This document shows, one piece after another, positions 37,984 to 48,368 of a stretch of DNA of 64,000 nucleotides. Position 1 is the stretch's first letter, and each line of letters opens with the position of its first letter. The stretch covers positions 4,062,001-4,126,000 of the forward strand of contig NZ_CP065546.1 of assembly GCF_015999545.1 (NCBI RefSeq). Reading direction: 5' to 3'. The notes beneath the pieces are model-generated. The model saw only the letters and a program-made list of their open reading frames with translations, had not been told where the DNA came from and searched no databases. This DNA comes from Lysinibacillus sp. JNUCC-52 (lineage in GTDB: Bacteria; Bacillota; Bacilli; Bacillales_A; Planococcaceae). The position numbers were made by a program, and so were the translations under genes.

Positions 37984-38829
37984 ATGATTAATCATTTACA
38001 AGATACAATCACATTAAATAACGGCTTACAAATGCCTGGAATGGGTTTAGGTGTTTTCCAAGTAGAAAATGAGGCGACGGCAGAGATGGTGAAAAACGCT
38101 ATCGAGGTTGGCTATCGCAGTATTGATACAGCTGCTATTTATGGCAATGAAGCGGGAGTAGGGCAAGGTATTAAACTAGCATTAGCATCTACTGGTTTAA
38201 AACGTGAAGACCTGTTTATTACATCAAAAGTATGGAATGACGGATTAAGCTATGACGAAACAATTGCTGCTTATGAAGACAGCCTACAAAAATTAGGGTT
38301 AGATTATTTAGATCTTTACCTTATTCATTGGCCAGGTAAAGATAAGTATGCGGAATCTTGGAGAGCACTTGAAGACCTATATGACCAAGGCAAGATTAAA
38401 GCAATCGGCGTATGTAACTTCACTGTTGCACACTTAGAAAAATTATTAACGTTTGCTCGTATTAAACCTGTTATCAATCAAGTGGAATTTCACCCACGCT
38501 TACAACAAGTGGAGCTTCGTGCGTTTTGTGACAAGCACCAAATTCAATTAGAAGCGTGGGCACCTTTAATGCAAGGCGGTCTGCTTGAAGATGAAACGAT
38601 TGCACAAATTGCTACTAAATACGGAAAATCAATTCCTCAAGTTATTTTGCGCTGGGATGTACAAAATGGTGTTATCACGATTCCAAAATCTGTGCGTAGA
38701 GAGCGCATGATGCAAAATGCTAATGTTTTTGACTTTACATTAACAGATCAAGAAATGGCGATTATCAACTCGATGAATCTTGAACAACGTGTTGGTCCTA
38801 ACCCAGATGAATTCGACTTTGCGCTATAA
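37984..38829 (+). CDS. Aldo/keto reductase (YvgN-like)
   Basis: A 281-residue NADPH-dependent aldo/keto reductase. The catalytic tetrad is visible: Asp in SIDTAAIYGNE with its Tyr, Lys in FITSKVWN, and His in YLIHWPG. The IPKSVRRERM segment binds the NADPH phosphate. It is similar to B. subtilis glyoxal/methylglyoxal reductase YvgN. It stands convergent to an HxlR-like regulator and shares an upstream motif with the neighbouring MFS/hxlR promoter, so a common response to reactive carbonyls or electrophiles is likely (inference). TGGAGG precedes ATG. Confidence 0.88.
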   Translation: MINHLQDTITLNNGLQMPGMGLGVFQVENEATAEMVKNAIEVGYRSIDTAAIYGNEAGVGQGIKLALASTGLKREDLFITSKVWNDGLSYDETIAAYEDSLQKLGLDYLDLYLIHWPGKDKYAESWRALEDLYDQGKIKAIGVCNFTVAHLEKLLTFARIKPVINQVEFHPRLQQVELRAFCDKHQIQLEAWAPLMQGGLLEDETIAQIATKYGKSIPQVILRWDVQNGVITIPKSVRRERMMQNANVFDFTLTDQEMAIINSMNLEQRVGPNPDEFDFAL

Positions 38830-38841
38830 GCATTAAAAAGG

Positions 38842-38877
38842 AAAAGAGACTGTCTAGTGTATGACAGTCTCTTTCTT
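38842..38877. terminator. Bidirectional terminator between reductase and HxlR genes
   Basis: AGAGACTGTC (38845-38854) with GACAGTCTCT (38863-38872), A and T runs outside. Confidence 0.85.
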
Positions 38878-38883
38878 CCCTCA

Positions 38884-39267
38884 TTATGAGGTTTGTTGCA
38901 TAGCGATATCTTCATCACGTTGTTTCAAAATGATATCTTCACCTTTTTCTTGTAATACTTCAATATGATGTTCGCCCCACGTGCAAAGCATGTTTAAAAT
39001 AGGTTCCATGCCTTCTCCATAAGGCGTTAATGAATATTCTACTTTGGGTGGTACTTGATTAAAGACTTTGCGATCGATGAGTCCAGCCTGCTCTAATTCT
39101 CTTAATTGACTTGTCAGCATTTTTTGTGAAATTTTTGGAATCAATCGTCGAAACTCATTTGTTCGAATTTTACCATGGTGGTTTAAATGACAAAGAATGA
39201 CCGGTTTCCATTTTCCGCCGATTACTTCAAGTGTCGCTTCAACACCAATATTATATAGTTTTTGCAT
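38884..39267 (-). CDS. HxlR family transcriptional regulator
   Basis: A 127-residue winged-helix regulator. VIGGKWKPVILCHLNHHGKIRTNEFRRLIPKISQKMLTSQLRELEQAGLIDRKVFNQVPPKVEYSLTPYGEGMEPIL is the full HxlR signature. The only cysteines by eye are in VILCHL and NMLCTW; the N-terminal Cys of the YodB type is not present. ATG 39267 is chosen since GGAGG is five bases upstream. It is divergent from an MFS gene with only 108 bases between, so it probably regulates that gene and itself. Confidence 0.88.
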   Translation of the reverse strand: MQKLYNIGVEATLEVIGGKWKPVILCHLNHHGKIRTNEFRRLIPKISQKMLTSQLRELEQAGLIDRKVFNQVPPKVEYSLTPYGEGMEPILNMLCTWGEHHIEVLQEKGEDIILKQRDEDIAMQQTS

Positions 39268-39289
39268 TGTAACCTCCGTAATATTCAAA

Positions 39290-39304
39290 AGTAACTAAAA
39301 GTAC
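39290..39304. promoter_or_regulatory. Candidate HxlR operator between hxlR-like and MFS genes
   Basis: AGTAACTAAAAGTAC, an interrupted inverted repeat (AGTA/GTAC arms). Its reverse complement matches the motif at 37913-37927 at 13 of 15 positions. Confidence 0.5.
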
Positions 39305-39375
39305 TCTATGGTTTGTTTAGGTATGTATGAATAGTACTACACATGAAAAGAAAAATCAAAGGAGATAGTATTTAA

Positions 39376-40563
39376 ATGTCACAATCAAAAAAAACAAGTG
39401 CTAAATTAACATTGCTAGCACTTGCAATCAGTGCTTTTGGTATAGGTTCTACTGAATTTATCAGTGTTGGATTGCTACCATTAATAAAAGAAGATTTTGG
39501 TATATCGTTAAGCACAGCAGGTTTAACCGTTTCTATTTATGCATTAGGTGTGACGATTGGGGCCCCATTATTAACAGCCCTAACATCACGCCTCAGTCGA
39601 AAAACCGTTTTATTACTTGTTATGGCTATATTTATAGTTGGTAATTTAACTGCAGCTTTCGCCCCTGTTTTCTCTATCCTAATATTAGGGCGCATTATAT
39701 CAGCATTAGCACATGGTGTATTTATGTCGATTGCTTCTGTTATTGCTGCCGATGTAGTTGAACCAAATAAACGAGCAAGTGCCATTGCCTTTATGTTTAC
39801 AGGTTTAACATTAGCTACTGTAACAGGTGTCCCGCTTGGTACTTTTATTGGACAAGTAATGGATTGGCGTATGTCATTCATCTTTATTGTCGAAATTGGC
39901 ATTATCGGCTTAATTAGTAATGCGATGTTAGTGCCTAGCCAATTATCGAAAGGTAACCCAATCTCATTACGTGATATTGGCAAAGTATTAGGCAATATCC
40001 GCATGTTATTAATACTGTTCATTACCGCAATTGGTTACGGTGGTGCCTTTGTTGCTTATACTTATATTTCACCTATTTTAGAGCAATATATGGGCTATTC
40101 ACCACATGCTGTTGTTGTTATTTTAGTTGTCTATGGTATTTGTGTAGCGATTGGTAATACACTAGGCGGTCATTTTGCTAACCAAAATCCGCTTCGTTCA
40201 ATTTTTATTATTTTTATTGGGCTTGCCTTGGCGTTACTTGGCATTAACTTTACTCTAGAATCACCTATTATCGGATTAATCATGGTACTGCTAATGGGAC
40301 TTTTTATGTTCATGAATGTCCCTGGTTTGCAGCTATATGCGGTTATCCTGTCTGAAAAATATGTACCATCAGCTATTTCAATGGCGTCCGCATTGAATAT
40401 TTCTGCTTTCAACATTGGTATATTCCTAGGATCGTATATTGGTGGCTTTATTATCCGTCATCAATCATTAGCCTATACGCCAATTTACGGATTCTTAATG
40501 GTAATGCTTGCAGCGGTTGTTACATTGTTATGGTTACTTTTCGATAAAAAGAAAGTAGATTAA
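39376..40563 (+). CDS. MFS transporter, DHA1 family (AraJ/YdhP-like)
   Basis: A 395-residue protein with 12 probable membrane helices. It starts with AISAFGIGSTEFISVGLLPLIKEDFGIS, carries the loop 2-3 motif RLSRKTVLL and the helix 5 motif C (TGVPLGTFIGQVMDWR), as in the drug/metabolite efflux group of AraJ/YdhP type. Export of a toxic small molecule by proton antiport is the family role. It is divergent from the HxlR-like regulator. GGAGAT lies upstream of the ATG. Confidence 0.87.
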   Translation: MSQSKKTSAKLTLLALAISAFGIGSTEFISVGLLPLIKEDFGISLSTAGLTVSIYALGVTIGAPLLTALTSRLSRKTVLLLVMAIFIVGNLTAAFAPVFSILILGRIISALAHGVFMSIASVIAADVVEPNKRASAIAFMFTGLTLATVTGVPLGTFIGQVMDWRMSFIFIVEIGIIGLISNAMLVPSQLSKGNPISLRDIGKVLGNIRMLLILFITAIGYGGAFVAYTYISPILEQYMGYSPHAVVVILVVYGICVAIGNTLGGHFANQNPLRSIFIIFIGLALALLGINFTLESPIIGLIMVLLMGLFMFMNVPGLQLYAVILSEKYVPSAISMASALNISAFNIGIFLGSYIGGFIIRHQSLAYTPIYGFLMVMLAAVVTLLWLLFDKKKVD

Positions 40564-40598
40564 ATTTTTAGCCATGAATTGCATTTCGGATAACTAAC

Positions 40599-40630
40599 AA
40601 AAAGGAAGCTCACTATCGCTTCCTTTTTTA
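40599..40630 (+). terminator. Terminator of the MFS gene
   Basis: AAAAAGGAAG (40599-40608) with CTTCCTTTTT (40619-40628) and following T. Confidence 0.85.
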
Positions 40631-40957
40631 TTTATGGCAACAACGCTTTCCTTGGAATATTCTTGACATCTAACGTAGTTTCTAGTTTTAATATAAGTAT
40701 ATACATTAAGCAATAAACACGTTTTTCGGTTACGTATAGGTAGGACCTCTAGTTGATAGATGGTCTTTTTTTGTGGGCTCATATCGACTATACAAGTTAG
40801 GAATGACATTCAATACAAATAGTCTATCTAGTACTTGCTTTCCACCCAAGTTCTAAGGTAGTTTGTTTATGAGAATAGGTTTTATCGAGGACACAGTGAA
40901 AGCTCATGCAATTAATTTGTTGAGATGAAATATAGATCGAAAGAGGTTATGTACAAC
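40631..40957. other. Gene-free region upstream of the LacI-type regulator
   Basis: No convincing gene. The stretch is AT-rich and must hold the regulator's promoter; no palindrome like the one at 42153 was found here. Confidence 0.45.
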
Positions 40958-41944
40958 ATGAAACAAGGAGTTACTGCCAAGGATGTAGCAAAATTGGCTG
41001 GTGTTTCACAATCTTCAGTATCAAGAGTTTATTTTGAAGGTGCGTCAGTATCTGCGAAAACTAAAGAAAAGGTTTTAGCAGCGGCACAGGAGCTAGGTTA
41101 TAGACCGAATGAATTTGCACGTAGTTTAATTACAAATCAATCAAAAATAATTGGTTTAGTAATGAAAGGCGTTCAAAATCCATTTTACCCTCAAGTATTA
41201 AAGCTATTTACAACTTCTCTAAAAAAACATGGCTACAGCGTACTATTCATCTATACGAACAATGATGAAATACAAAAAGATGATATCGAAATATTATTTA
41301 ATTATAATGTTGCGGGTGTAGTTATTACCGATGCATCACTTTCTTTATCGGTTACAGAAGATTTCATCAAGTATCAAATACCGTTAGTTCTGTTTAATCG
41401 AAAAATAGATAATAATCAATTTTATTCTGTATGTTGTAACAACTTTGAGGCAAGTAAAAAGATTGCAGAATATCTATTGAGTATGGGCTGCACAAAGATG
41501 ATTTATATTTCAGGGAATGAAAATACATCGACTAGTAGAGAACGGGAAAAGGGATTTAGTGCTGTGTTGCAAGGGGAAGAAGTGGACTATCAGAAATACA
41601 GCTCTGATTACACATATGAGGGTGGATATAATATCACACAGAAAATTATATCAGAAAAACAATTGCCCGATGCGTTCTTTGTGGCCAATGATATTATGGC
41701 GTTAGGGGTAGTGGATGCATTAAAGGACAATAATATTGATATTCCGAATGAAACGAAAGTAATTGGTTTTGATAATATTGAAATGGCAGCTTGGCCTACA
41801 TACAATCTAACAACATGGGAGCAACCAATTACAGAAATGGTAGAAGAGACTGTGAAATATTTACTTAATGAACTAGAGGAATATTCAGGTGAAGCTAAAA
41901 ATCTCGAAATTGATGGAGCGCTTATTTTACGAAAAACAACATAG
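40958..41944 (+). CDS. LacI family transcriptional regulator
   Basis: A 328-residue regulator. The HTH is VTAKDVAKLAGVSQSSVSRVYFEG, with the hinge helix RPNEFARSLITNQSK, and the ligand domain includes IIGLVMKGVQNPFYPQ and the dimer segment PDAFFVANDIMALGVVDAL. ATG 40958 follows GAGGT by about ten bases; two earlier in-frame ATGs have no proper site. A perfect LacI-type operator (42153-42166) lies before the hisD-like gene downstream, which is the probable target with the GntP permease. The ligand is unknown, perhaps a sugar acid or diol. Confidence 0.88.
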   Translation: MKQGVTAKDVAKLAGVSQSSVSRVYFEGASVSAKTKEKVLAAAQELGYRPNEFARSLITNQSKIIGLVMKGVQNPFYPQVLKLFTTSLKKHGYSVLFIYTNNDEIQKDDIEILFNYNVAGVVITDASLSLSVTEDFIKYQIPLVLFNRKIDNNQFYSVCCNNFEASKKIAEYLLSMGCTKMIYISGNENTSTSREREKGFSAVLQGEEVDYQKYSSDYTYEGGYNITQKIISEKQLPDAFFVANDIMALGVVDALKDNNIDIPNETKVIGFDNIEMAAWPTYNLTTWEQPITEMVEETVKYLLNELEEYSGEAKNLEIDGALILRKTT

Positions 41945-41997
41945 TGTATAAAGGTCGTAAAGACTTATTTCTAGGCATCATGCTATTTCAAAATGAG

Positions 41998-42060
41998 GAT
42001 GCATACAGCAATATGTATGTGTATCTTATATGAGATAGTGTGATGCTTTTATTATTTTTA
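41998..42060 (+). terminator. Weak terminator after the LacI gene
   Basis: TATCT/AGATA with outer GCAT/GATGC pairings, interrupted by a bulge, ending in TTTTATTATTTTTA. The left arm also contains GCATAC and GTATGTG half sites resembling the operator at 42153. Confidence 0.35.
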
Positions 42061-42143
42061 TATGTGATATGGTAAATATTTAATAAAAATAACGAAAATA
42101 AATACTTGTTGACAAGCTATTATTTTTCGAATAATCTTACTTA

Positions 42144-42166
42144 TATAATTTCTGCATACGTATGCA
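42144..42166 (+). promoter_or_regulatory. Promoter -10 and LacI-type operator of the hisD-like/GntP operon
   Basis: TATAAT at 42144-42149 is followed by the perfect 14-bp palindrome TGCATACGTATGCA (42153-42166), which has the central CG and TG...CA ends of LacI-family operators. It lies at the expected transcription start, 35 bases before the gene. A TTGACA at 42109-42114 is too far from this TATAAT but may serve a weaker TAATCT at 42132. Confidence 0.75.
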
Positions 42167-42200
42167 AAAATGAAATTCTAAACAAAAAGGGGTAAAAACA

Positions 42201-43475
42201 ATGGTTAAAGTATTGAAATCTGGAAAATCAAAAGAAGAAGTAAGCATAAATGACTCGCAGGTATCTCAAATTGTTTCCGAAGCAATTAAGGATATAGAAA
42301 AACGAGGAGATCAGGCAGTTCGTGAACTATCTGAAAAATTTGATAAATGGTCTCCGACAGCGTTTCGTTTAACTGACAAACAAATAAATGAAATCGTATC
42401 CAAAGTGCCAAGTGACGTAATTGCGGATATTCAATTTGCTCAAAAAAATATTCGTGAATTTGCAGAGGCGCAATTAGCTTCACTACATGATGTAGAAGTA
42501 GAAAATATTCCAGGCGTTATTTTAGGTCACAAAAATATTCCTGTTAACAGTGTTGGATGTTACATCCCTGGTGGTCGCTATCCAATGGTTGCATCAGCAC
42601 ATATGAGTGTTTTAACGGCTAAAGTGGCAGGCGTAAAACGAGTAATCGCATGTACGCCACCTATTAACGGAGAAATTCCACATGCCACAATTGCTGCTAT
42701 GTCCTTAGCAGGTGCGGATGAAATTTACCTTTTAGGTGGTATTCAAGCAATGGCTGCAATGGCAATTGGGACAGAAACAATCGAATCTGTAGATATGATT
42801 GTTGGACCAGGGAATGCTTTCGTTGCTGAAGCAAAAAGACAATTGTATGGTCGCGTAGGCATTGACTTGTTTGCTGGACCAACAGAAACATTAGTAGTTG
42901 CTGACCATACGGCAGATGCCGAAATGATTGCAACGGACCTTTTAGGTCAAGGGGAACATGGACCTACATCACCTGGTGCACTAATTACAACATCTGAAAA
43001 ACTAGCAGAAGAAACTGTAAAAGAAATTGAACGTCAATTGCAAACGTTACCAACTGCTGATGTTGCCCGTGTATCTTGGGAAGATTATGGTCAAATCCTT
43101 TTAGTAGATTCAATTGAGGAAGCTAGAGTTGAAGCAGATCGCCTTGCTTTTGAGCATGTAGAGATATTAACCGAAGATCCAAATTACTTCCTTGAAAATA
43201 TGACGAACTACGGATGCTTATTCTTAGGCCCTGAGACAAATGTTGCCTATGGAGACAAAGTAATTGGCACAAATCATACATTACCAACTAAAGGTGCTGC
43301 TCGTTATACAGGTGGATTATGGGTAGGAAAATTCATTAAGACGGTTACCTATCAAAAAGTAACACCAGAGGCAAGTGCCTACATCGGGGAATATGCAGCA
43401 CGTCTTTGTCAGTTAGAAAATTTCGCTGGTCATGCAGAGCAGGCTCTTCTACGTGTAAGAAGATACGGAAAATAG
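42201..43475 (+). CDS. HisD-family dehydrogenase, HpsN-like (probably not histidine synthesis)
   Basis: A 424-residue member of the histidinol dehydrogenase superfamily. The zinc and catalytic residues are kept: Gln250 and His253 ([10 protein letters not shown]), Glu318-His319 (AFEHVEI), Asp352 (YGDKVIG) and His411 (FAGHAEQ). The end of the core reads [18 protein letters not shown] where true HisD has a different sequence; this form is typical of the HpsN-like branch, which oxidises sulfopropanediol to sulfolactate. No his genes are nearby; a LacI regulator and a GntP permease are. A catabolic four-electron alcohol oxidation is inferred, substrate uncertain. Confidence 0.8.
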   Translation: MVKVLKSGKSKEEVSINDSQVSQIVSEAIKDIEKRGDQAVRELSEKFDKWSPTAFRLTDKQINEIVSKVPSDVIADIQFAQKNIREFAEAQLASLHDVEVENIPGVILGHKNIPVNSVGCYIPGGRYPMVASAHMSVLTAKVAGVKRVIACTPPINGEIPHATIAAMSLAGADEIYLLGGIQAMAAMAIGTETIESVDMIVGPGNAFVAEAKRQLYGRVGIDLFAGPTETLVVADHTADAEMIATDLLGQGEHGPTSPGALITTSEKLAEETVKEIERQLQTLPTADVARVSWEDYGQILLVDSIEEARVEADRLAFEHVEILTEDPNYFLENMTNYGCLFLGPETNVAYGDKVIGTNHTLPTKGAARYTGGLWVGKFIKTVTYQKVTPEASAYIGEYAARLCQLENFAGHAEQALLRVRRYGK

Positions 43476-43550
43476 AATGATGAATGCTAGGAATGACGGC
43501 AAGTAAGTGAAGATTAATAAAGTGCAAAAAGGGGATTCGGGGGGAACAAT

Positions 43551-44873
43551 ATGTTAGGGATGATTGGGTTATTTGGCGGATTGGCACTATTAATATATTT
43601 AACAATGAGAGGTATGAATTTACTCATTGCTGCACCTATTACCGCATTGCTTGTAGGGCTATTAAATGGGCTTCCGCTTTTCCCGCAGCTCGCAGAAAAT
43701 GATGCTGCAAACTTTTTAACTAATTATATGTCTGGTTTCACAGGCTTTATTGCATCTTGGTATTTAATGTTTTTAACAGGGGCTATATTTGGTAAAGTAA
43801 TGGAAGATAGTGGAGCGGCGGACAGTGTTTCGCAATGGATTGTCAATAAAATTGGCATGAAACAAGCTGCATTAGCGATTGTAGTTGCCTGTGCGGTTTT
43901 AACTTATGGTGGTGTGAGCTTGTTTGTTGTAGCATTTTCTGTGTATCCAATGGCGCTTAGCCTATTTAAACAGGCCGATTTACCAAGACGCTTTATTCCA
44001 GCGGCACTTGGGTTTGGCTCAACAACGTTTACGATGACATCTGCAGGTTCGCCTGAAATACAAAATTGGATTCCAATTCAGTTTTTAGGCACTTCACCAT
44101 ATGCAGGATGGGAAGTGAGCTTTATTGTCGCTGTATTTATGTTGGCATTTGGTTATTGGTGGCTAAAAAAGATGATCAACAAAGCTATGGCGAATGGAGA
44201 ACGATTTGTTAGTAGAGAGACGGATGTATTGAAAACAACTCGAACAGATTTACCAAATCCGATTTTAAGTATTGTTCCGCTTCTCGTTGTATTAATTATT
44301 TCTTTCACCTTCCATAATTCTTTAGGAACGTCAGCATTGATTATTGCGTTAACGGGCGGTATTTTAGCAAGTTACCTAATCAACAGAAAGTTCTTTCAAA
44401 ATTTTGGTGCAGCAGTAGGAGAAGGGGCAATGGGTGCTATTGTTGCGATTGCAAATACAGCTGCAGTTGTTGGTTTTGGGGGTGTCGTAAAAGCAACACC
44501 TGCCTTTGAATCTGCTGTGAAGGTTATGACGGATATTCCAGGAAGCCCATTAGTAGGTGGTGCTTTAGCGGTAGCAGTTATTGCGGGACTAACGGGTTCG
44601 TCATCTGGTGGACAAGCCATCGCATTACCTTTATTAGCACCACATTATTTAGATTTAGGAGTCAATCCTGAGGCGTTACACAGAACAGTTGCCATTTCTT
44701 CTGGGTCACTTGACTCGCTTCCACAAGGAGGATATGTTGTCACGACTATTCGTTCTATCTGTGGAGAAACACATAAAGATGCTTATCCAGCATTTGGTGC
44801 CTTAACAGTTGTAGTACCAGCATTAGGCGTTATATTAGCCGTAATTTTATTCTCATTAGGTTTGGGCATTTAA
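43551..44873 (+). CDS. GntP family permease
   Basis: A 440-residue membrane protein with 12-14 probable helices. Marks of the family include LTGAIFGKVMEDSGAADSVSQWIVNKIG, TYGGVSLFVVAFSVYPMALSLFKQADLPRRFIPAALGFGSTTFTMTSAGSPEIQNWIP and the late GSSSGGQAIALPLLAPHY ... SSGSLDSLPQGG. GntP carriers move gluconate and other hydroxy acids with protons. It follows the dehydrogenase by 75 bases with GGGGGG before the ATG, so it probably brings in that enzyme's substrate. A perfect palindromic terminator follows. Confidence 0.88.
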   Translation: MLGMIGLFGGLALLIYLTMRGMNLLIAAPITALLVGLLNGLPLFPQLAENDAANFLTNYMSGFTGFIASWYLMFLTGAIFGKVMEDSGAADSVSQWIVNKIGMKQAALAIVVACAVLTYGGVSLFVVAFSVYPMALSLFKQADLPRRFIPAALGFGSTTFTMTSAGSPEIQNWIPIQFLGTSPYAGWEVSFIVAVFMLAFGYWWLKKMINKAMANGERFVSRETDVLKTTRTDLPNPILSIVPLLVVLIISFTFHNSLGTSALIIALTGGILASYLINRKFFQNFGAAVGEGAMGAIVAIANTAAVVGFGGVVKATPAFESAVKVMTDIPGSPLVGGALAVAVIAGLTGSSSGGQAIALPLLAPHYLDLGVNPEALHRTVAISSGSLDSLPQGGYVVTTIRSICGETHKDAYPAFGALTVVVPALGVILAVILFSLGLGI

Positions 44874-44887
44874 AAATATATGAAAAT

Positions 44888-44925
44888 AGAAACCCAATAA
44901 ATGATTAATCATTTATTGGGTTTCT
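44888..44925. terminator. Perfect 18-bp stem terminator between convergent genes
   Basis: AGAAACCCAATAAATGAT (44888-44905), TA, and its exact complement to 44925. It lies between the GntP gene and the minus-strand gene at 44966 and can serve both. Confidence 0.7.
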
Positions 44926-44965
44926 AAGCCTGCAATAGTTTTATTTAAGCATAGCTAAATGTTAG

Positions 44966-45196
44966 TTACCGGTGCATCGTATTGGTTGTTTCATACTGTA
45001 TATTTAACTTAATTTTGTTCAAGTCTCTATCAATTTTGGAAATTAACATATGTAATTCTTCATTTTCTGGAGCGTCAAACGTTTCCCCTCTTCGTTTGCA
45101 TAAAGTCACTGTTTGATTAATTAATCGCAAACAGGATTTAATTAGAGCCAAATCAGTTTTGATTGCTTCTTTGTTTATAATGTCTATTTCATCCAT
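44966..45196 (-). CDS. Small helical hypothetical protein
   Basis: A 76-residue protein, mainly two helices (ALIKSCLRLINQTVTLCKRRGETF and ELHMLISKIDRDLNKIKLNIQ). AGGGGTGA lies just before ATG 45196, which supports translation. There is no membrane segment. It may be a small adaptor or regulator; the family is not recognised. It shares the spacer upstream with the divergent acylase gene. Confidence 0.55.
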   Translation of the reverse strand: MDEIDIINKEAIKTDLALIKSCLRLINQTVTLCKRRGETFDAPENEELHMLISKIDRDLNKIKLNIQYETTNTMHR

Positions 45197-45237
45197 TAAT
45201 AATCACCCCTACAAACATAATACAATATTAGTGATAA

Positions 45238-45265
45238 TTAACCAATTTCGTAAAATGAATATAAT
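45238..45265 (+). promoter_or_regulatory. Possible promoter of the penicillin V acylase gene
   Basis: TTAACC at 45238-45243, 16-base spacer, TATAAT at 45260-45265, about 85 bases before the gene. Confidence 0.4.
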
Positions 45266-45336
45266 CCTTGGGAAATTCACATTTTGTTTTTAGTGAAAGC
45301 ATGTCACCCATTCAAAGTTGGTTAAGCTAATCTTAA

Positions 45337-46362
<1,026 letters not shown>

Positions 46363-46368
46363 TAGTGG

Positions 46369-46409
46369 TCCAGTTCTCATTAATATAATGAGCAACTGGT
46401 CTTTTTTTA
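46369..46409 (+). terminator. Terminator of the acylase gene
   Basis: CCAGTTCTCATT (46370-46381) pairs with AATGAGCAACTGG (46387-46399) with one bulged base, then TCTTTTTTT. Confidence 0.8.
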
Positions 46410-46592
46410 GTCTTTTAGTAACCGTCGCAACGCATTATAGCTAGCGATTGGATTTTTTAGTGGATGGCTAAAATAGCATTGTAGTGGCTGGTTCAAGACA
46501 AGCTAACTTACATTAATATATAATCTTTTAGCTTGTATAAAAATGCTAAAAGATGAAAGCATGTTTGATAGAATATTATGAGGTGAGTATAT

Positions 46593-48023
46593 ATGGATTG
46601 GAAACCTGATAGAAAAGCAAAAAAAGCTATCTATAAACAACTCGCAGAATATATTGAAAAGGGAATTGCAGATGGTACATTTCCACCTGATAAACCATTG
46701 CCATCGGAAAGATATTTGGCTAGTACATTAAACGTAAATAGAAGTACTGTCGTGCATGCATATGACGAATTAGAATCGTTGGGCCTAATTGACAGAACTA
46801 GAGGAAGCGGTACTACCATTAGTAAAGATATTTGGGGTATTACAAAAAAACGGATTCCAAGCTGGAACCGCTATATTGAGGCAGGTTCTTTTTTACCGAG
46901 TCTACCTGTAATGCAAAAAATAAGAAAAGAAGCAGTTGAACATAAATTAATTAATTTAGCTTCTGGTGAGTTGTCAGAGGATCTTTTCCCTAAAAAATTT
47001 TTAAGCGAAATTACTTCGACACGCTCCTTTATTGGAAGCTTAGGATACGATCATCCTCAAGGAAATGAAATTTTAAGAAGTACACTTTCAAAACATGTAA
47101 AAAGAAGTCGCGGAATTGAAACCAGCCCGTCTTCAATACTTATCACTTCAGGGGCGCAGCAAGCATTACATTTAATTGTCCAATGTTTGCTAAAGCCAGG
47201 AGACGCCATTGCTATAGAAGATCCTTCATATAATTACAATCTTCCTACTTTTAAATCAGCAGGCATTCAAATACATTATTTGCCTGTCGATAAGGATGGG
47301 ATTAACCCAGAAGATTTGCAAAAACTATATAAAAAACACCGAATTAAAATGATTTTTCTAAATCCTTATTTTCAAAATCCGACTGGTTATCTATTGAATC
47401 AAAGAAAAAGAGAAGCGATTTTAGACATATCCTCAAAGCTAGGGATTCCTGTTGTAGAAGACGATCCATATAGTTTAACTGCTTTTTCAGGAGAGAAAAT
47501 TTCAACCCTTAAATCATTGGATAGGAACGGCAATGTTTTATATATTAGTTCATTGTCCAAAATTGTAGCTTCAGGACTAAGAATTGGATGGATTATTGGT
47601 CCGACATCAGTAATTGAACGTTTATCCGATGCGAAGCAACAAATCGACTTTGGTCATTCTAGCTATACACAATGGATAGCGAATGATTTTTTAGAATCAG
47701 AAAATTTTCATACGCATATAAAAAGTTTAATTAAGGAATTAGAAAAAAGAAGAGATACAATTATTAAAAGCCTTGATACTTATTTAAAAGGGCTTGTGGA
47801 ATATTCGATTCCGCAAGGTGGTATTCATATATGGTGTAAAATACTAAAAAGCTTTAATGAAACCCAATTACTTGAGGCATCTATTAAGCAGGGGGTCATC
47901 TATGCCCCAGGCTCTACATTAGGTTCCAAAGAAAGCTTTGTTCGTTTTACTTTCGCAAGGGAAGATGAAGAATCGATTGATGAAGGTATAAAAAGGTTTG
48001 CACAAGCACTACAAAGAGTATAG
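46593..48023 (+). CDS. MocR-type regulator (GntR HTH fused to aminotransferase fold)
   Basis: A 476-residue protein. Residues 10-80 are a GntR winged helix (IYKQLAEYIEKGIADGTFPPDKPLPSERYLASTLNVNRSTVVHAYDEL). Residues 115-476 are a type I aminotransferase fold with NPTG-like NPYFQNPTGY, Asp291 (VVEDDPYS) and the PLP lysine Lys323 (SSLSKIVASGLRIGW). MocR proteins sense PLP with an amino compound and control metabolism or transport genes through direct repeats. TGGATGGT repeats lie near both ends of this gene. The usual divergent target gene is missing: upstream is the co-oriented acylase. Confidence 0.88.
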   Translation: MDWKPDRKAKKAIYKQLAEYIEKGIADGTFPPDKPLPSERYLASTLNVNRSTVVHAYDELESLGLIDRTRGSGTTISKDIWGITKKRIPSWNRYIEAGSFLPSLPVMQKIRKEAVEHKLINLASGELSEDLFPKKFLSEITSTRSFIGSLGYDHPQGNEILRSTLSKHVKRSRGIETSPSSILITSGAQQALHLIVQCLLKPGDAIAIEDPSYNYNLPTFKSAGIQIHYLPVDKDGINPEDLQKLYKKHRIKMIFLNPYFQNPTGYLLNQRKREAILDISSKLGIPVVEDDPYSLTAFSGEKISTLKSLDRNGNVLYISSLSKIVASGLRIGWIIGPTSVIERLSDAKQQIDFGHSSYTQWIANDFLESENFHTHIKSLIKELEKRRDTIIKSLDTYLKGLVEYSIPQGGIHIWCKILKSFNETQLLEASIKQGVIYAPGSTLGSKESFVRFTFAREDEESIDEGIKRFAQALQRV

Positions 48024-48230
48024 TTAATTGGATGACTAAAAATAACCAAGAGTGGATGGTTTAAACGATATAGAAAACCTATATGATTGTAATAAGGGAA
48101 AATAGCATCATCCCTTAAAAGTTCGAGCTGCTGATGAGAAAACTTAAGGCGGCTACCTTTTATTATATTTTATACCGCGTTCATTTTATGTTTTAAAGAC
48201 ATCGCCACTTAAGCTTAAAATGAAAGAAAT

Positions 48231-48276
48231 AGAGCACTCCTCCAATCCTCAGGTTGGAGAGTGGCTCTGTTTTTAT
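48231..48276 (+). terminator. Terminator in the MocR-YfmQ spacer
   Basis: AGAGCACTCCTCCAA (48231-48245) pairs with TTGGAGAGTGGCTCT with one bulge on each side, then GTTTTTATT. The rest of 48024-48535 has no gene of normal size. Confidence 0.75.
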
Positions 48277-48368
48277 TATGTCACAATACTTTCATTTGAT
48301 ATTCAAAGCTTGTATGGTATGGTTTTGAATAGAGCAAAAAAATGATTTTAGTTTAGTTCCAAAATAAA

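Noticed and set aside
42201-43475. Calling the gene hisD for histidine synthesis
   Set aside because: No other his genes nearby, a LacI regulator and GntP permease in the same unit, and an HpsN-like C-terminal core.
44888-44925. Perfect palindrome read as a regulator binding site
   Set aside because: It lies between two convergent gene ends, where a bidirectional terminator explains it better.
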